From Chrysoporthe austroafricana (taxonomy: Eukaryota > Ascomycota > Sordariomycetes > Diaporthales > Cryphonectriaceae): a stretch of DNA of 64,000 nt. Positions 10,092 through 21,884 of the stretch are shown here, piece after piece. Within the stretch, counting starts at the first letter, position 1, and each line of letters starts with the position of its first letter. The position numbers were made by a program, and so were the translations under genes. The notes below the pieces were generated by a model. It had not been told where the DNA came from. It saw only the letters and a program-made list of their open reading frames with translations, and made no database searches. Where the stretch lies: the NCBI GenBank assembly GCA_001051155.2, contig JYIP02000001.1, positions 6,014,001 to 6,078,000 of the forward strand. The letters are read 5' to 3'.

Positions 10092-12902
10092 ATGGCCGCG
10101 CCAAACACCGGCAAGGCGCCGGAAGCGCGCCTCTTCGACCAGTGTTCCATGCACTTCGTCCGCAGCAGCAAGCTCTCCGAGTCTATGGTCAAGACGGTGG
10201 GTCCTCCCTCCCCAGCCTTCTTCTCGTGTTGTTGCTGAGGCCAGGGCCGCGCCGCAGTTGAAGGACACGGTCCGGAAGTATGGCGCCGAGATTGTCGAGA
10301 GGGACGACGACGGCTCCATACCTGTCCCTTACTGCACCCACATCATTGCCGACAGCATCGACTTCTCCGAGTACGACGAGGCCGTGGCCATGATGGTCCC
10401 CATCGTGAGACCCGCCTGGATCAACACCTCGCTGCGCAAGGGCCGACAGGCCCAGATACGCCCGTACTCCCCAGACCCGCGGCTGGTCTTCTCCGATGTC
10501 GTCATCACCTGCGATGAGCTTCCGATCACCGACAGGGAATCCATCGCCGGCGCCGTCCTGGCCCTAGGCGGCACCGAGTCCAAGGACCTCGGCCGCCTGA
10601 CTACCCACATCTGCGCCCTGTCGACCGACGGCCCCAAGGCGCGCATGGCACAGGACAGGAAGCTGAACTGCAAGATCGTCCTGCCACACTGGTATGTCGG
10701 CCCTCCCGTCGCTCGTGCTGCCCCTCCTGACCTGGTGTCACAGGTTCGATGACTGCTTCCGTCTCGGCAAGAGAATCGACGAGGGCCCTTACTTGCTCCC
10801 TGATCCCGAGATCCTTCACGCCCACCCCGACGACGCCGTCGAGATTCCCGAGAACAGACACCTCGAGGGCGCCACGTCTGCCCGGCCCGACCGCCCGCCG
10901 CACAGCCCGGCCGACACCAGACAGAAGCTGACCGTCTTCGAGAACAAGAAGGTCGCCCTGTCCTGGGACCTCCAGCTGAGCGAGAGCCTGCGCAGGACCC
11001 TCCAGGACCTCATCCGGGACGGAGGGGGAGGCGTTGTCACCACCGCAGAGGAGTGTGACTGGTTCGTGTGCCAGTACCGTGACGGGCCCGAATACATCAG
11101 AGCCGCTCAGCTTGGCAAGGACGTCGGTAGTCTTGCCTGGCTGTACCACGTTATCTTCAGGAACCAGTGGACAAACCCTCTGCACCGGCTGCTGCACTAC
11201 CCCGTGCCTCAGGGGGGCATGGAGGGGTTCAAGGGGCTCCGCATCACCGTGTCTAACTACGGTGGAGAGGCACGCACCTACTTGATGAACCTGCTCAGGG
11301 CTGCAGGTGCTGAGGCCACGGGGGCCATGAGACAGGATAACACGCACCTCATCACCGCGCGCAAGGCTGGCGACAAATGTGAGGCCGCTCAGGACTGGAA
11401 TATCCCCATGGTCAACCACCTCTGGGTTGAGGAGAGCTACGCCAAGTGCGAGGTGCAGGCGTTGACCGATCCTCGCTACACGCAGTTTCCTCCGCGGACG
11501 AACCTGAGCGAGGTCATAGGGCAGACCTGGTTTGACGAGTCGCGGCTGCAGGATATGTACTACCCCGGCGGGGAGGACAACCTAGATGCTGCGGCACGTC
11601 GCAAGCGGAAGGTCAAGAAGATGGCCCAGGACAATGCGCTCAAGCATGGCCCCGGAGCCGGTGTGGTCATCGGACGACAGAAGCATCCCGAGTTCGACAT
11701 CATGAAGGATGACGAAGCCGAGTATGCGGAGAAAACAGCCGAAAAGTTCGGTGTCCCAGCACCACCAAAGTCAAAGGCGCAACATACTTCCACCCCCATT
11801 CGAACGCGGCACCTGCGCACCGGCAAGGAGAACGACACCCCGTCTGTCTACTCTACGGGGAGCCGCAGCGCTAAGGCCTCGGCGCTCAGCAAGCTGCAGA
11901 CCCTGGCACCTGACATCGCGTTATACGAGAAGGAGCGAAAGAGGAAGTCGTCTGGCAATACACCATTCGGCGGCAAGCGAGCCGCGGACCGCATCGAGCA
12001 GGAGCGCGAGAAGGAGCGCGAGGCGAAGGCCCAGGAGAAGGGGCGGTCGAGGAGTCCCACTGACGAGCGTGCGGAAGATGACGCGGAAGATGATGCGGAA
12101 GAGCAGCGGCCAGTCAAGAGACACAAGCCGTCTCTGCCCCCAGTGGACCTGCGTATCGTCCTGACCGGCTACAAAGGGTGGACGGACAGTGCAAAGAAAG
12201 AGGACGCAGATAGGGTGAGTCTCAAAAAGTCCTGGTCTGATTCGGAGGAAACGAGCTAACGATGGGTGACAGCGGAAACTGCGCAGCATGGGCATCCAGA
12301 TCGTCCAGGAGGGCGCCCAGTGCGACTACCTCGCTGCACCGCAGTTACTCCGTACTATCAAGTTCCTCCAGACGCTCGCCAAGGGGCCACGGGTGATCAA
12401 CTCTAGCTTCATAGATGACTGTCTCGAGGAGGGCGAGCGTCTCGACCCGGAGAAGTATAGGCTCAAAGACAAGGAGAGGGAGAAGCTGTTCGGCGTCAAC
12501 CTGGAGAAGTCGATCACGCGGGCGCGCCAGAACAAGGGCCGGCTGTTGTGGGGTGTCCCGGTATACTGCACCACCCTGATCAAGAGCGGGCCTGACAGCT
12601 ACCGGCCCATCGCCGAAGCCAACGGTGCCATCTTTAAGACATACAACGGCCGTACGATAACCATTAAGGCCACCCGTTCGGAAGAGGACAGCCAAGGTCC
12701 GGAGCCGGTCTACCTGCTGACCTCTAACAGCAAGGCAGAGAGGAACCTGTGGCCCAGGTTCGAGAAAATGGCCAGGGACGGCAACATGTTGCCGAGGGTT
12801 GTGTCTTCCGACTGGCTGCTCAAGGTCACCATGAGCCAGGAGCTGACCTTTGAGGAGAAGTTCCTGGCCGAGAACTTTTTCAAGGGGAAGCCATCAGCAT
12901 GA
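10092..12902 (+). CDS. Multi-BRCT DNA-damage scaffold protein, Rtt107/Brc1-like
   Basis: Nuclear scaffold that in yeasts binds gamma-H2A and the Smc5/6 and Slx4 machinery at stalled or damaged replication forks. Exons are 10092-10196, 10258-10691, 10744-12214 and 12273-12902 (879 aa). Joins keep phase; the second restores HWFDDCFRLGKRI, a typical BRCT end. BRCT-like units lie near residues 12-115, 118-200, 247-340 and 344-430, then a charged linker with a basic RRKRKVKKM stretch (about 463, possible NLS) and Glu/Arg repeats. Two C-terminal units follow, at about 645-735 (IVLTGYKGW) and 758-870 (SSDWLLKV). The 4+2 arrangement is that of Brc1 and Rtt107. The Kozak context at 10092 (CACCATGG) is strong. 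The ortholog name is inferred from architecture. Confidence 0.87.
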
Positions 12903-13160
12903 TGCTGCGGGGCTGGTGTCCACTGTGTGCATCACGATTCGCGTTGCTTTTGCAGGTAGAAATTCCACGGAGGGCGTTTTGGAAGGATACGGCCGGCGCA
13001 TGAGAAGGTGTATCCCTTCGGCCTCTGGTAATGCCCGCCCCTCTTGTTGCGGTCCCAAGACCTGGGGTCCGTAGGTATCAGCACTATAGCTGTGGCAGTG
13101 AGCCAACCGTACAATTCACAAATCGGATTTTTGTGTCGCCATGAAGCCGGTCGAGGTGGC

Positions 13161-13945
13161 CTAGAAGAACTTGACACCCTGTGAATCCTCCTGTCCGAAG
13201 ATCTGCGCCTTCCCCCTCTTGACGAGAACGTTCAAGGCTTTCTGTAGGAGCTCTTGGTCGAGGCCGTGGAACTCTGTTTGGTCCGAAGTCAGTCAGTCAG
13301 AAGAACTCTCTGGTTGGGCTCGCACGACGGGCCGGGCAATAGAGAGAAGGGGGGGGGTGTGCGCTTACCAGTGCCCCTCGTCGCATCCCCCTCCGTCAGC
13401 TCGTAGAGCGTCAGCACAGTTCCCTTCTGTGCCGTCTCGTCCACCCAGCCCTCGACCAGCGCGGCCCACTCCTCGGGCGTCCGCCAGTAGATCCAGACGA
13501 CGTCCCCCTCCGCGCCGCCGCCGCCGGCCTTGCCCTCGGAGACGTACTCGGCCCGCCCGTCCCGCCGCATGAAGTCTATGACCTCGCGCACGTCGGCTAG
13601 CGCGAGGCGGCGGTCGAGGCGGCGGTTGTGGAAGAGCTCGTCGGTGTCGGGCGGCGACGGTGCTGCCGGTGCCGGTGCCGCACCGCCGGCGGCGGCGTTG
13701 GTGCTGGGAGGCAGGCCAGGGGGAGCAGCAGCAGAACCAGCACCGGCTGCGGGCGCGGAGGAGGAGGAGTGCGCCGGGGAGAGCGGGAGCTTGAAGATGC
13801 GGTAGTGCCGGCAGTAGGACAGGACCAGCGAGGACCACTTGACCAGCTGCGCGTGCAGGGTGTTGAGGTTCGTCTGGCGCGTGTAGAAGGCCGGGAAGTA
13901 GTACTCGCGGGGGAAGATGAAGGGCTGCGGGCCGGGTGTCGCCAT
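13161..13945 (-). CDS. vps25: ESCRT-II complex subunit VPS25
   Basis: Part of the ESCRT-II complex that sorts ubiquitinated membrane proteins into multivesicular bodies on endosomes. Exons are 13945-13369 and 13273-13161 (229 aa). The donor GTAAGC at 13368 and acceptor CAG at 13274 join GT/EFHGLDQELLQKAL. The N-terminus (FIFPREYYFPAFYTRQTN) and QLVKWSSLVLSYCRHY are the classic first winged helix with the PPXY-related region; the C-terminal second winged helix ends VKFF. Between the two, residues about 55-100 form an Ala/Pro/Gly/Ser-rich insert that makes the protein longer than the roughly 180-200 aa usual for the family. It lies head to tail with NDC80 on the same strand. Confidence 0.94.
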
Positions 13946-14564
13946 CGTATGTATATGCGCGCGCGCGCTGTTCTCTTGGGGGAGATCGCTCGGGGACGGG
14001 ATGCGCGGCAGGTTGGCTTTTGATGGGAGGAAGTATAGAAGAAGAAGGAGGATGAGAGGAGAGAGAGTATCAGAGGATGGATCAAGGGTCGGTGGGACCT
14101 GGAGGTGATGTTGGTGATGGTGGTGAAGGACGGGAAGCTTGTGACGAGCACCCCGCGCTCGTCATAACCCTCCCCCCCTTCGGTGGGGCTGCTAAGGCAG
14201 GGCGTCTGGCAGGGGGTGGTCAGCACTTTACCAACTGCTCGGGTCGCTCATCTCACAGCACAAGCAACGTCTCGTGGAGCAGATGTGCAGATGGATCAAA
14301 CATGTCTCGGAGCCCTCATAACCATCATCATTGAAGAATAATAAAAAAAGACAAAAAGTCCAGAGATATCCATACAGAAAGCCTCCCGTCGGAGGAGACG
14401 TGGTATTATCACCAACCGACGAATCAATCCAATGCTTCCCTCCCATTAGGCACGTTTTCGAGCCCTCCTCATACTCCGTGACCGCCCAACACCGTCTGCT
14501 CATGCTCTGGTATAGACAAAAATCAACAGAGGCAAAAAAAAGCTGGTAAGCTATGAAAAATGCA
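13946..14564. other. Intergenic region between VPS25 and NDC80
   Basis: Holds the VPS25 upstream region (purine-rich near 14030-14070) and the NDC80 3' flank. No gene is supportable. Confidence 0.5.
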
Positions 14565-17060
14565 TCATTCCTCGTCCATCGTGGCGTCACCGGCCGCCTC
14601 GTTGGTCGCGAGCTCCTTCTCCAGCTCATCTGTGACGAAGCCCTCGTAGTCCTCGAGACTCTTCTGGATGTGCATCTTGAACTTGATGGTGTCGTTTAGC
14701 ATGCGCATGATCTCGGTGTGCAGCTCCTCCCGAAGCGCATTCGCCCGGATCGTCAGCTGTTCATACCTGGTTCGCGGGGTTAGCAGTGCTGGACAGCAGT
14801 CAGTACGCTGGGCGGGCGGCGGGCGGCTCACTCGATGTTGACGTTCATCTCCCTCTGCTCCATCAGCTGTACGCTCTCGCTCAGGCTCGCCCGCATCTTG
14901 GCGAGCTCCTTTTCCATCTTCTCGATTTGCGCATCCGATGCCATGCGCTGCGCGTTCGTGACCTCCTTGGTCTTCTCGTGCTCCTCCTCGGCTGCGCGCA
15001 CCCGGTGCTCCAGGGTCTCGACGTCGTTGCGCTTGTCCTCCATGGCCTCCTTGATGTTGTCCAGCAGCTCGTAGTCCTTCATCATGGTGTCCATCGACGC
15101 GCTCCGGCGCTCCGAGATCTCCTTGCGCAGGGCCATGAAGGCGTTCTTAACCTGGCCCCGCAGGTCCAGGTTCAGGACGTGCGCCGGCTGGTAGCCGGTG
15201 TGTGGGTCGGCGAGGAGGCGCTCGTTCTCGAAGCCGTCGGCGAAGGAGCCCTTGAGCTGCGAGGCCGTGAAGTTGGGGCCCTCGTTGACCGTGACCCGCA
15301 GCTCGTAGTCCCTGCCCTTCGCGTTGGCGGCCGTCGTGGGCATTAGGCCGATCTGGTATGCTAGCGTGTTGTACCGGTCGACCATGCGCTCGAGGTCGTC
15401 GAGCTTCCTGCTGGCCTCGACCTCCTTGTCCGCGACCTTCCTCTTGAACTCGTCCAGCCGCTGGCCCGCGGACTCGATGCCCTTCTGCAGTCGCTCCCGT
15501 TCCGAAGTCATGCGGTCGATATCCGACATGCTTATCCCCTGGTCGTCGACTACCTTCTGCAGGCTCCTCCGCTCCTCCTCCGCCTCGCGCAGCTCCTGCG
15601 CCATCTTCTCGAGCTCCTCCAGCAGCACCTGTATCCTGCTCTCATACTTCTCGGACCTCTGCACGGCCAGGGTGTTGTACTCCTCGAACTTGATCCTGTC
15701 CTCCTCCATGATCTGGTGGTGGTTGTCGAGGACGGCGGGGTCCGGCGTCATCTTCTCCAGCTCGTCGATCTCCTGCAGGAGCCTCGCGTTCTCCGCCTCC
15801 AGCATCTGCAGCTCCTGGTGGTACTTGCCGTTTGACCTCTCGAACTGCTCCGTCATGTGCTCGACGTGGGGCGCCAGCGCCGTCTTCGCGTCCTCCTCGC
15901 TGGACTCCTCGGGCATGTTAAGCCAGTCGTCGTAGGCCCTGCCCAGGAAGTCGAAGACGATGTGATCCCCGACGACGTCGACGCCGGCCTCGAGGCAGGC
16001 GCCCTCGTAGCGGTTGAGGGAGTATGCCTCGAGCATCTGGGCCAGCTGCAGCATCCAGTGCAAGACGCCCAGGAACATGTACCAGTTCTGGCCGCCGACG
16101 GCGGCGATCTGGCTCTTGGTGATGCTCTTCTCGTACGGGTAGCGGAGCTGCTTCAGCAGCGGCGGGACCTCCTGGTCGATATTCTTGAGGAAGCGGTAGC
16201 TCGGGTCGATGCGGTGGTAGAGCCACTGGAACATGTAGTTGAAGTCCTTCTGGGTGGGCGACTTGATCACATTCTGCGAGAGCACGTGCTTCATCTCCAG
16301 CTCGAAGTTGTTCTGGGCCAGGTAGTCCAGCAGCTCCTGGCCTATCCTCGCCTGGTAGGCGCGGTCCTTGAGCGGGCGCGGGTCGCGGGGGACGCCGGCG
16401 GGCTGCGGGGCCTGCTGGAAGAAGCTCTGGTGGCCGCCCATGTGGGCATGGGTGGACGGTCGCGCGCGGTAGACACTGCTCCTGCGCTCGCCGTCGGTGG
16501 AGGCGCGGCCGGGTATGCTGGCCGGGGTATAGGCCTTGAGGGTAGAGGTGCTGTTGGGCTGGTAGGACATGCGCTTGACGGAGGAGGGGCCGCCTGCGTC
16601 GGCCAGGTTGCCGCCGAAGGAGGAGCGGGTGAACAAGGGCTGCGGCGGCCGCGACATCGCCAGGGACTGCCTAGATCCCGAGACGGAGCGGCCATGGCTC
16701 GAGGAGTACGGGGCGCCGCCGCCCATGGAGGTGGAGTGGGAGCGCTTCATGGCGGAGGCGGGCTGTGGGATGGCCGAGGAGTTGTAGCTGATGCCGCCGA
16801 GGGTCTGCGCGGTAATTATGACATCAGTATTTTGTATATAGTAAGACAGGGGAAGGATGGTATTGCGGTGTCGTGTGTGCTGACGGGTGCGCGCCGGCGT
16901 GGTTGAGGATGGTGGGTGGGAAGAGACGTTGGGCGCAGACGCGAGCAGGCGAGTCGCAGAGACTGGTGCAGAGGACGCAGGCGCTGCTCGCGGTACCGCC
17001 GCCGCCGTAACTTACCTCTCTCGGCCGCCGCACGCTCCACAGGCCCGTGTCTTGGGACAT
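14565..17060 (-). CDS. ndc80: Kinetochore protein NDC80 (HEC1)
   Basis: Microtubule-binding subunit of the Ndc80 complex at the outer kinetochore. Three exons: 17060-17016 (15 codons), 16804-14832 and 14766-14565 (739 aa). The short first exon ([15 protein letters not shown]) is joined over a 211-nt intron to [15 protein letters not shown], a start typical of fungal NDC80. Starting at the ATG at 16750 would lose the conserved N-terminus. A basic Ser-rich tail (to about residue 140) is the expected Aurora-B target. The calponin-homology domain spans about 145-270 ([20 protein letters not shown] helices), and a long coiled coil runs from about 330 to 735. The third exon completes the coiled coil ([15 protein letters not shown]) and ends in an acidic MDEE. 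The 5' end faces PEX14. Confidence 0.95.
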
Positions 17061-17670
17061 GGCTGCTGATCTGGTGACCCTCTGGGGGGCCAGGTAGTTG
17101 AGAGCAAGACGGGAAGCAGCTGGCAGCTTTTGCGACCGCGGTGACCAGCAAGATGGACGAGTTATCTCGAGGACAGCGCTGCGCGAAGGGTCGTGACGAA
17201 GGTGCTGCGCTGCCCAGGAAAAGTGGCCGTTGCCGTGGAGGGAGTAAACAAGGCCCAATGCAGCCAATCAGCGCCGGGTCGCAGAGCTGCCGCGGTGGGC
17301 TGAGGCGAGGTGGGGTCGGGGTACTATGCGTGCTACTGGGCGTGGTATGCTGTTGCAAGTACCATGTACCACGTACCGCGTACCACGAACCCCGTATCCA
17401 GTCGTGCCAGTCAGCTGCCAGTAGGTGTGATGGTCTGTGCGCTGAACAGCGGCCCCCCCCAGCACTGAACCTGGGCCAGCGGTCCAACTGCTAGAGCCGC
17501 TGAATGGACCTCGGCTCCAGAGCCCAGACCCCAGGCCTAGGCTCAAAGCAGCCCGTACGTACCCTGCAGAGCGTAAAGCACGGCTCGTCACAAGCAAGCA
17601 CGTTCGCCCGCACGCCCAGTCTTCCTGATCTCTACAACGCCATGCGGTACGCCTGAGAAGCCTGCCCAGC
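17061..17670. promoter_or_regulatory. Divergent promoter region between NDC80 and PEX14
   Basis: A 610-base spacer between two divergently transcribed genes. At 17359-17398 there is an imperfect direct repeat of GTACCAC/GTACCGC units. No gene is supportable. Confidence 0.5.
17359..17398. repeat. Imperfect GTACCRC tandem repeat
   Basis: About five degenerate copies of a 7-8-nt GTACC-containing unit in the NDC80/PEX14 spacer. Function unknown. Confidence 0.6.
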
Positions 17671-18961
17671 ATGCCCATTCGCGAGGAGCTTGTGGCCTCT
17701 GCGGTAAGTCCTTCTGTCCAACATCCCGAGTCTCTGTCGGGAGGAGTAACGGTCCGTGTTGCTGACGACGTCACGTAGGCCCAGTGTAAGTCCCCATCAC
17801 CAGGCCGCGACCAGCTTGTCCCGGCCGCCGCAGCTGACTCTCAACGCCCGCCCGCGCAGTCCTGCAGGACCCTAGTGTCGCAGCATCACCCGTCGAGAAC
17901 AGGATCGCATTCCTGAAGGCGAAGAACCTGACGGAGGAAGAGGTTCAGGCCTCCCTCGCCAGGGCTGCCGGCGACACGGCACCCGTCGCCTCGTACGCGG
18001 CGCCTCCAGCCGGCCCCATACCGGGGCAGCCGCCAGCATACTATGGAGGCTACCCGCCCTACGGATGGCAGCCCCCGCCTCCGGAGGTGCCCAGGAGGGA
18101 CTGGCGGGACTGGTTCATCATGGCCACCGTGGTCGGAGGCGTGGGGTACGGCTTGTATACGCTGGGAAAGGTACCGCCATCTCCTGTGCTGCTGCCGGGC
18201 GTCCTGCTGACCAACAACAGCGCTACGTCTACCCTCTGATCGCGCCGCCCACCCCCGAGCGGCTCGAGGCCGATAAGAAGTCCATCGACGACCAGTTCGA
18301 GAAGGCCTTCGCCCTCATAGAGCAGCTATCGAAAGACACAGAGGCTCTCAAGATCGCAGAGCAGCAGAGGACGGAGAAGCTGGACAGCGCGCTAGCAGAG
18401 CTGGAGACGGTCGTCGGCGATCTCAAGTCCTCTAACAGGAGGAGGGAGGATGAGGCGCAGCGGGTCCGGGACGATGTCTCGAACCTCAAGGACTCCATCC
18501 CGAGGGCCCTGGAGGCGCAGAAGAGCCTGGCCGACACCAGGCTGCAGGAGGTCAACGCCGAGCTGAAGAGCCTGAAGACCATCATCAGCCAGCGGATGGC
18601 CGGCGGGCCGCCAAGTGCGGTCAGCAGCTACGGGTCCCGAGGCGCCATGCCACCGGCGCCCACGCCCGGCCCGACGCCTGCGCCCGCGTCGACGCACGAG
18701 AGCGGCAGCAATGGGACCGCTGATGGCCACGCTGCCGCCGAGAAGACTCCGAAGCCGAACAGCGGGTCGTCGTCGTTCCAGGAGCCTGCCGCGAGCACTG
18801 GGCGCAGCTCGCCTTTCAGCAGCGGCATCTCGGCGGCTGCTGTCAAGATCCCGGAGTGGCAGAGGGCGATGGCGAGCAAGAGGAGCAACTCGTCATCGTT
18901 GAACAGTGCGGCGGATGCTAGCAGCAGTGCGCAGGCGGAGGCGGGCGGCAGTGGGTCATGA
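17671..18961 (+). CDS. pex14: Peroxisomal docking protein PEX14
   Basis: Docks the cargo receptors Pex5 and Pex7 at the peroxisomal membrane. Four exons: 17671-17703, 17779-17785, 17860-18170 and 18221-18961 (363 aa). Exon 2 is only 7 nt (GCCCAGT) between AG/GTAAGT signals, and it is needed to build the conserved N-terminal helix SA-AQ-FLQDPSVAASPVENRIAFL. The N-terminal Pex5/Pex19-binding domain covers about residues 1-55, followed by a Pro/Tyr-rich stretch. A hydrophobic segment lies at about 98-116 (FIMATVVGGVGYGLYTLG). A KRYVYPLIAPPTPERLE block precedes a coiled coil (about 128-225) and a disordered Ser/Pro/Ala-rich tail. Order and length match fungal PEX14. Confidence 0.93.
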
Positions 18962-19252
18962 GCCGCAAGACCTGTGACTAAGGGCCAGCATGAGATGTAT
19001 GATAGCCGATGCATCAACAACCAACAACCAAAATGGGACGTATCGAGGCGCCTGGGAATGGATCTGCATATATTCACTACGTTTACAAATCGGAATTTTC
19101 AATGATCCTGGCACAGTCGCCTGCTATATAATTCATGATCCAATATATACTGAATGAGACTTAAGTTATGCTGAGATTGTAAATTCTGTTTTTTTCCCTC
19201 TCTTTTTTTCTTCCCTCTGCTTTTCCTTCCCTGAGGGGCAGACACTGCGCTC

Positions 19253-20180
19253 TCAAGAGAGAGTGACGCTAGAGGTACCGGTGCTCTCGTATCCCTCAGT
19301 AGCCATAATCTGGTAGTTGTACGTGCCGAGGTTCTGCGACAACAAAATTCAACATTAGTCCATGTTCCCTTCTTCCCTCCGGGGCGGCCTCGTCAGGGCG
19401 CGGGGTGTGCTCACCATTCCATACTGCTTCCACGCAGCAATGTGGTTCGCGAACGTGATGGTACCGCTCGTCCTCTTGCTCTGGCGGATGCTCAGGTACT
19501 GGTTGAAAGTCTGGGTCCCCTGGATGGAGGGGGCGTTGCTGCGGACGACCTCGTAGATGTCGTAGGTCGCGCCGTCAGACGTGACGGTGCCCTTGTGGGT
19601 TCCTGCAGACCCGGGGTTGTACGTGCCGTAGGTCTCGATCACGTCTGGGAGGTGTTAGACCGACTGGCGCTGAGTGCTCTCCGCTCGAGATACCACAAGC
19701 ATGGAGGCGAGGGGAGGCTGGCGTCACTTACAGTATTCCACGAGCGGCGAGGTGGTCCAGCCATAGAGCGCGAGGAGGGAGTCCCCGCCAGCGTTGAGGC
19801 TACCGGTGTACGTGACGGTTCTGAAGGAGCAGCGTGTCAGTCTCTCAGCTCCCTACTGGCCCGATCGTCCTCGGCCTGCAGAGTTATGCCCTGCCGCCGT
19901 CCCCCCTTTCTTGGGCTTACCGCGCGCTTCCGGTCGACCAGCCGATGCCTGAGACGACGTCGGTATTGGATGACGACCACGAGAGCGAGTACGTCCCGGT
20001 GCCGAGCGTCAGGGTATCAGAGCCGGTCTCGACGTAGTTCGAGAAGTAGTAGCCGCCGTAGGTGCCGGTCGTCGAGGTGGTCACGACCTCGCTGCGCTCC
20101 TCGAGCTTCTGGCCCGCGGGCGCGGCGGACACGGTGGCCGCGCTGAGGGCAGCCGCGAGGAGAGTCTTGATGCCGACCAT
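19253..20180 (-). CDS. Secreted endo-1,4-beta-xylanase, glycoside hydrolase family 11
   Basis: Cleaves the beta-1,4-xylan backbone outside the cell. Four exons: 20180-19921, 19820-19732, 19644-19415 and 19333-19253 (219 aa). Signal peptide [19 protein letters not shown], then a short propeptide. The jelly-roll signature is complete: [20 protein letters not shown], the nucleophile Glu115 in PLVEYYVIE, and the acid/base Glu206 in [10 protein letters not shown]. The 91-residue spacing of the two Glu matches other GH11 enzymes. No carbohydrate-binding module follows. The T-run at 20203-20220 lies in the leader. The gene is divergent from the acetylxylan esterase gene, which suggests co-regulation. 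Confidence 0.97.
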
Positions 20181-20927
20181 GTTGGATGAGCGAGGCCTTG
20201 GAATTTTTTTTTTTTTTTTTATTCTTGTTGTAACGAATGGAAAAGTCTGGCTACAGGAACCTGCGAGGCCTCGTCTTCACAGCAGCGGGCTGGACACATG
20301 CTGCTGAACTTATATCTCTCGACACGGGAAAAATGCCACCGCTGTCACGTCTCCTATGATGCCTCCAGGCCAGGCGCGCGTCCTGACAGGCGGGATTTCG
20401 TCCAGGTCGAAAGATGTGACGCTATTTCCCCCCTAGAGCTTATTTACTTGTGGGCGAAGGGGGTGGCTCATCTGACAGCGAGCTCGGGTAAAGTGATGCT
20501 CGCTCGACCTGGGGGCCCTGGTCCCTGCCGTCCGCCCACTTTAATGCCTATTCGGTAAAATCTTGGCAACGAGGAGGGCCCAAGAGGGTTGCAGCCGAGG
20601 ACAAGCTTAATTCACCAGGACCAACGGCGGTCAGGTGTAAATCATCTGAATGACCCTTGCTGGGGCTCTGGGCGTCCGGCGCGAATCCGGGCGGTACGCC
20701 GGCAAGGCGTGTGTACTAGGTAGTGCACTATAATAGGTGCATATCGATAGACATATTGTCATGGGTACGGTACGGGTAAACACCTAGCGAGACCTACCTA
20801 GTATGGTAGTAACAACGAGCAAACGGGCGCCGCAAGTAGAATACGGTAGACACATGGCAGAGACGTGAGACTAGGATGCCATGTGCATGCGAGAGCGGTC
20901 TTGCCTATCGCATGAGGCGGGTAAAGA

Positions 20928-20933
20928 TTAGCC
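20928..20933 (-). promoter_or_regulatory. Candidate XlnR/Xyr1 site (GGCTAA)
   Basis: Minus-strand GGCTAA, matching the GGCTAR core bound by xylanase regulators in Aspergillus and Trichoderma. It lies about 750 bases from the xylanase start. Confidence 0.35.
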
Positions 20934-21038
20934 TATGCGCGGTCCCAAGGCGGACCGTCGCGAACCGCAAGTCTGGACCTGGGGGGTTGATGCGAGCAGG
21001 TCTTCTCGCAGAGACGAGAGTCCGTGAGTGATCGAGCC

Positions 21039-21045
21039 TTTAGCC
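21039..21045 (-). promoter_or_regulatory. Candidate XlnR/Xyr1 site (GGCTAAA)
   Basis: Minus-strand exact match to the GGCTAAA XlnR consensus, near the middle of the divergent region and about 840 bases from both start codons. Confidence 0.42.
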
Positions 21046-21884
21046 CGTTTCCCTTGACCCGGCCGGTTGGGTCAACATTGCCTGGTGCAGATCTGATCGT
21101 ATATGATAATGGAGTACCCAGGTCAGTAGGGTAATATAACACACCGGCACGTGAGCTTGGCACAGGTCACCCAGACGTTAAGCACACCGAGCCCAGTGCC
21201 GGTTGAAGACCGTTCGACGGACTCGTGCCATCTCGACTGGGCTGCGAAAACCTGTTGTTGCTTCTGGACCCTACCGGGCGGGCGGACGGACGCACGGCTG
21301 GGCCTCCGCGTCCTGGATTCGCCCCCCCCCCCCCGAGCCTGCGAGAAACCTGTATGCTTCGACCATACCAAGGATGACAAGGCGGCAGCGCCACCGCGGA
21401 TAGTTTCCAGATGAAAGCAATATGTGTGTTCCTTCTCGGAAGAAGAGACATTTGCCACGCAATAGACTACTATCGCACTGCTGTGAGATCCCTCCCGTCA
21501 AAGGAGGCGGCCGTGAATCGGACATCCCAAGTGGCCCCTGGATTGCGGCCACTGGGACCCCCTCCCCCACAGTCGCATTACGGCTGAATGCTGAAGTCTA
21601 TAGGCCCTGGACGTGACTGCTACCTGTTCCTGGCCCAAAATCAACTCCAAACAACCAACCCGCTCCCTGGTGTGGCCGGGCCAGCTCAACATCCCCTCCT
21701 CCGGGGCTGACAGCATGGCATGGCACGACGGCTTGGTGAGGTCCGGGCGATGCTGATATATCGGGGGTCTGCTCGTCGTCGCTGCTGCTCAAGGGGCCAC
21801 CCGATCTTCCTCCACCAGCACAGCCCATAGTCTCCCATCTCGTTCTTCGAACTAGCACGACCTTTCACCTCTGGACTTGTCAAT

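Larger units (their letters stand above)
20181..21884. promoter_or_regulatory. Shared upstream region of the xylanase and acetylxylan esterase genes
   Basis: 1.7 kb between two divergent xylan-degradation genes; no gene is supportable inside. It contains XlnR/Xyr1-type GGCTAA(A) sequences on the minus strand (20928-20933 and 21039-21045) and CreA-type CTGGGG sequences (20660-20665 and 20979-20984). These short motifs can occur by chance, so function is inferred from position and gene pair. Confidence 0.5.

Noticed and set aside
16750..16750. NDC80 start at the ATG at 16750
   Set aside because: It discards the conserved N-terminus encoded by the small upstream exon at 17060-17016, which has good splice sites.
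15857..16906. 349-codon plus-strand open frame over NDC80
   Set aside because: Antisense shadow of a certain coiled-coil gene.
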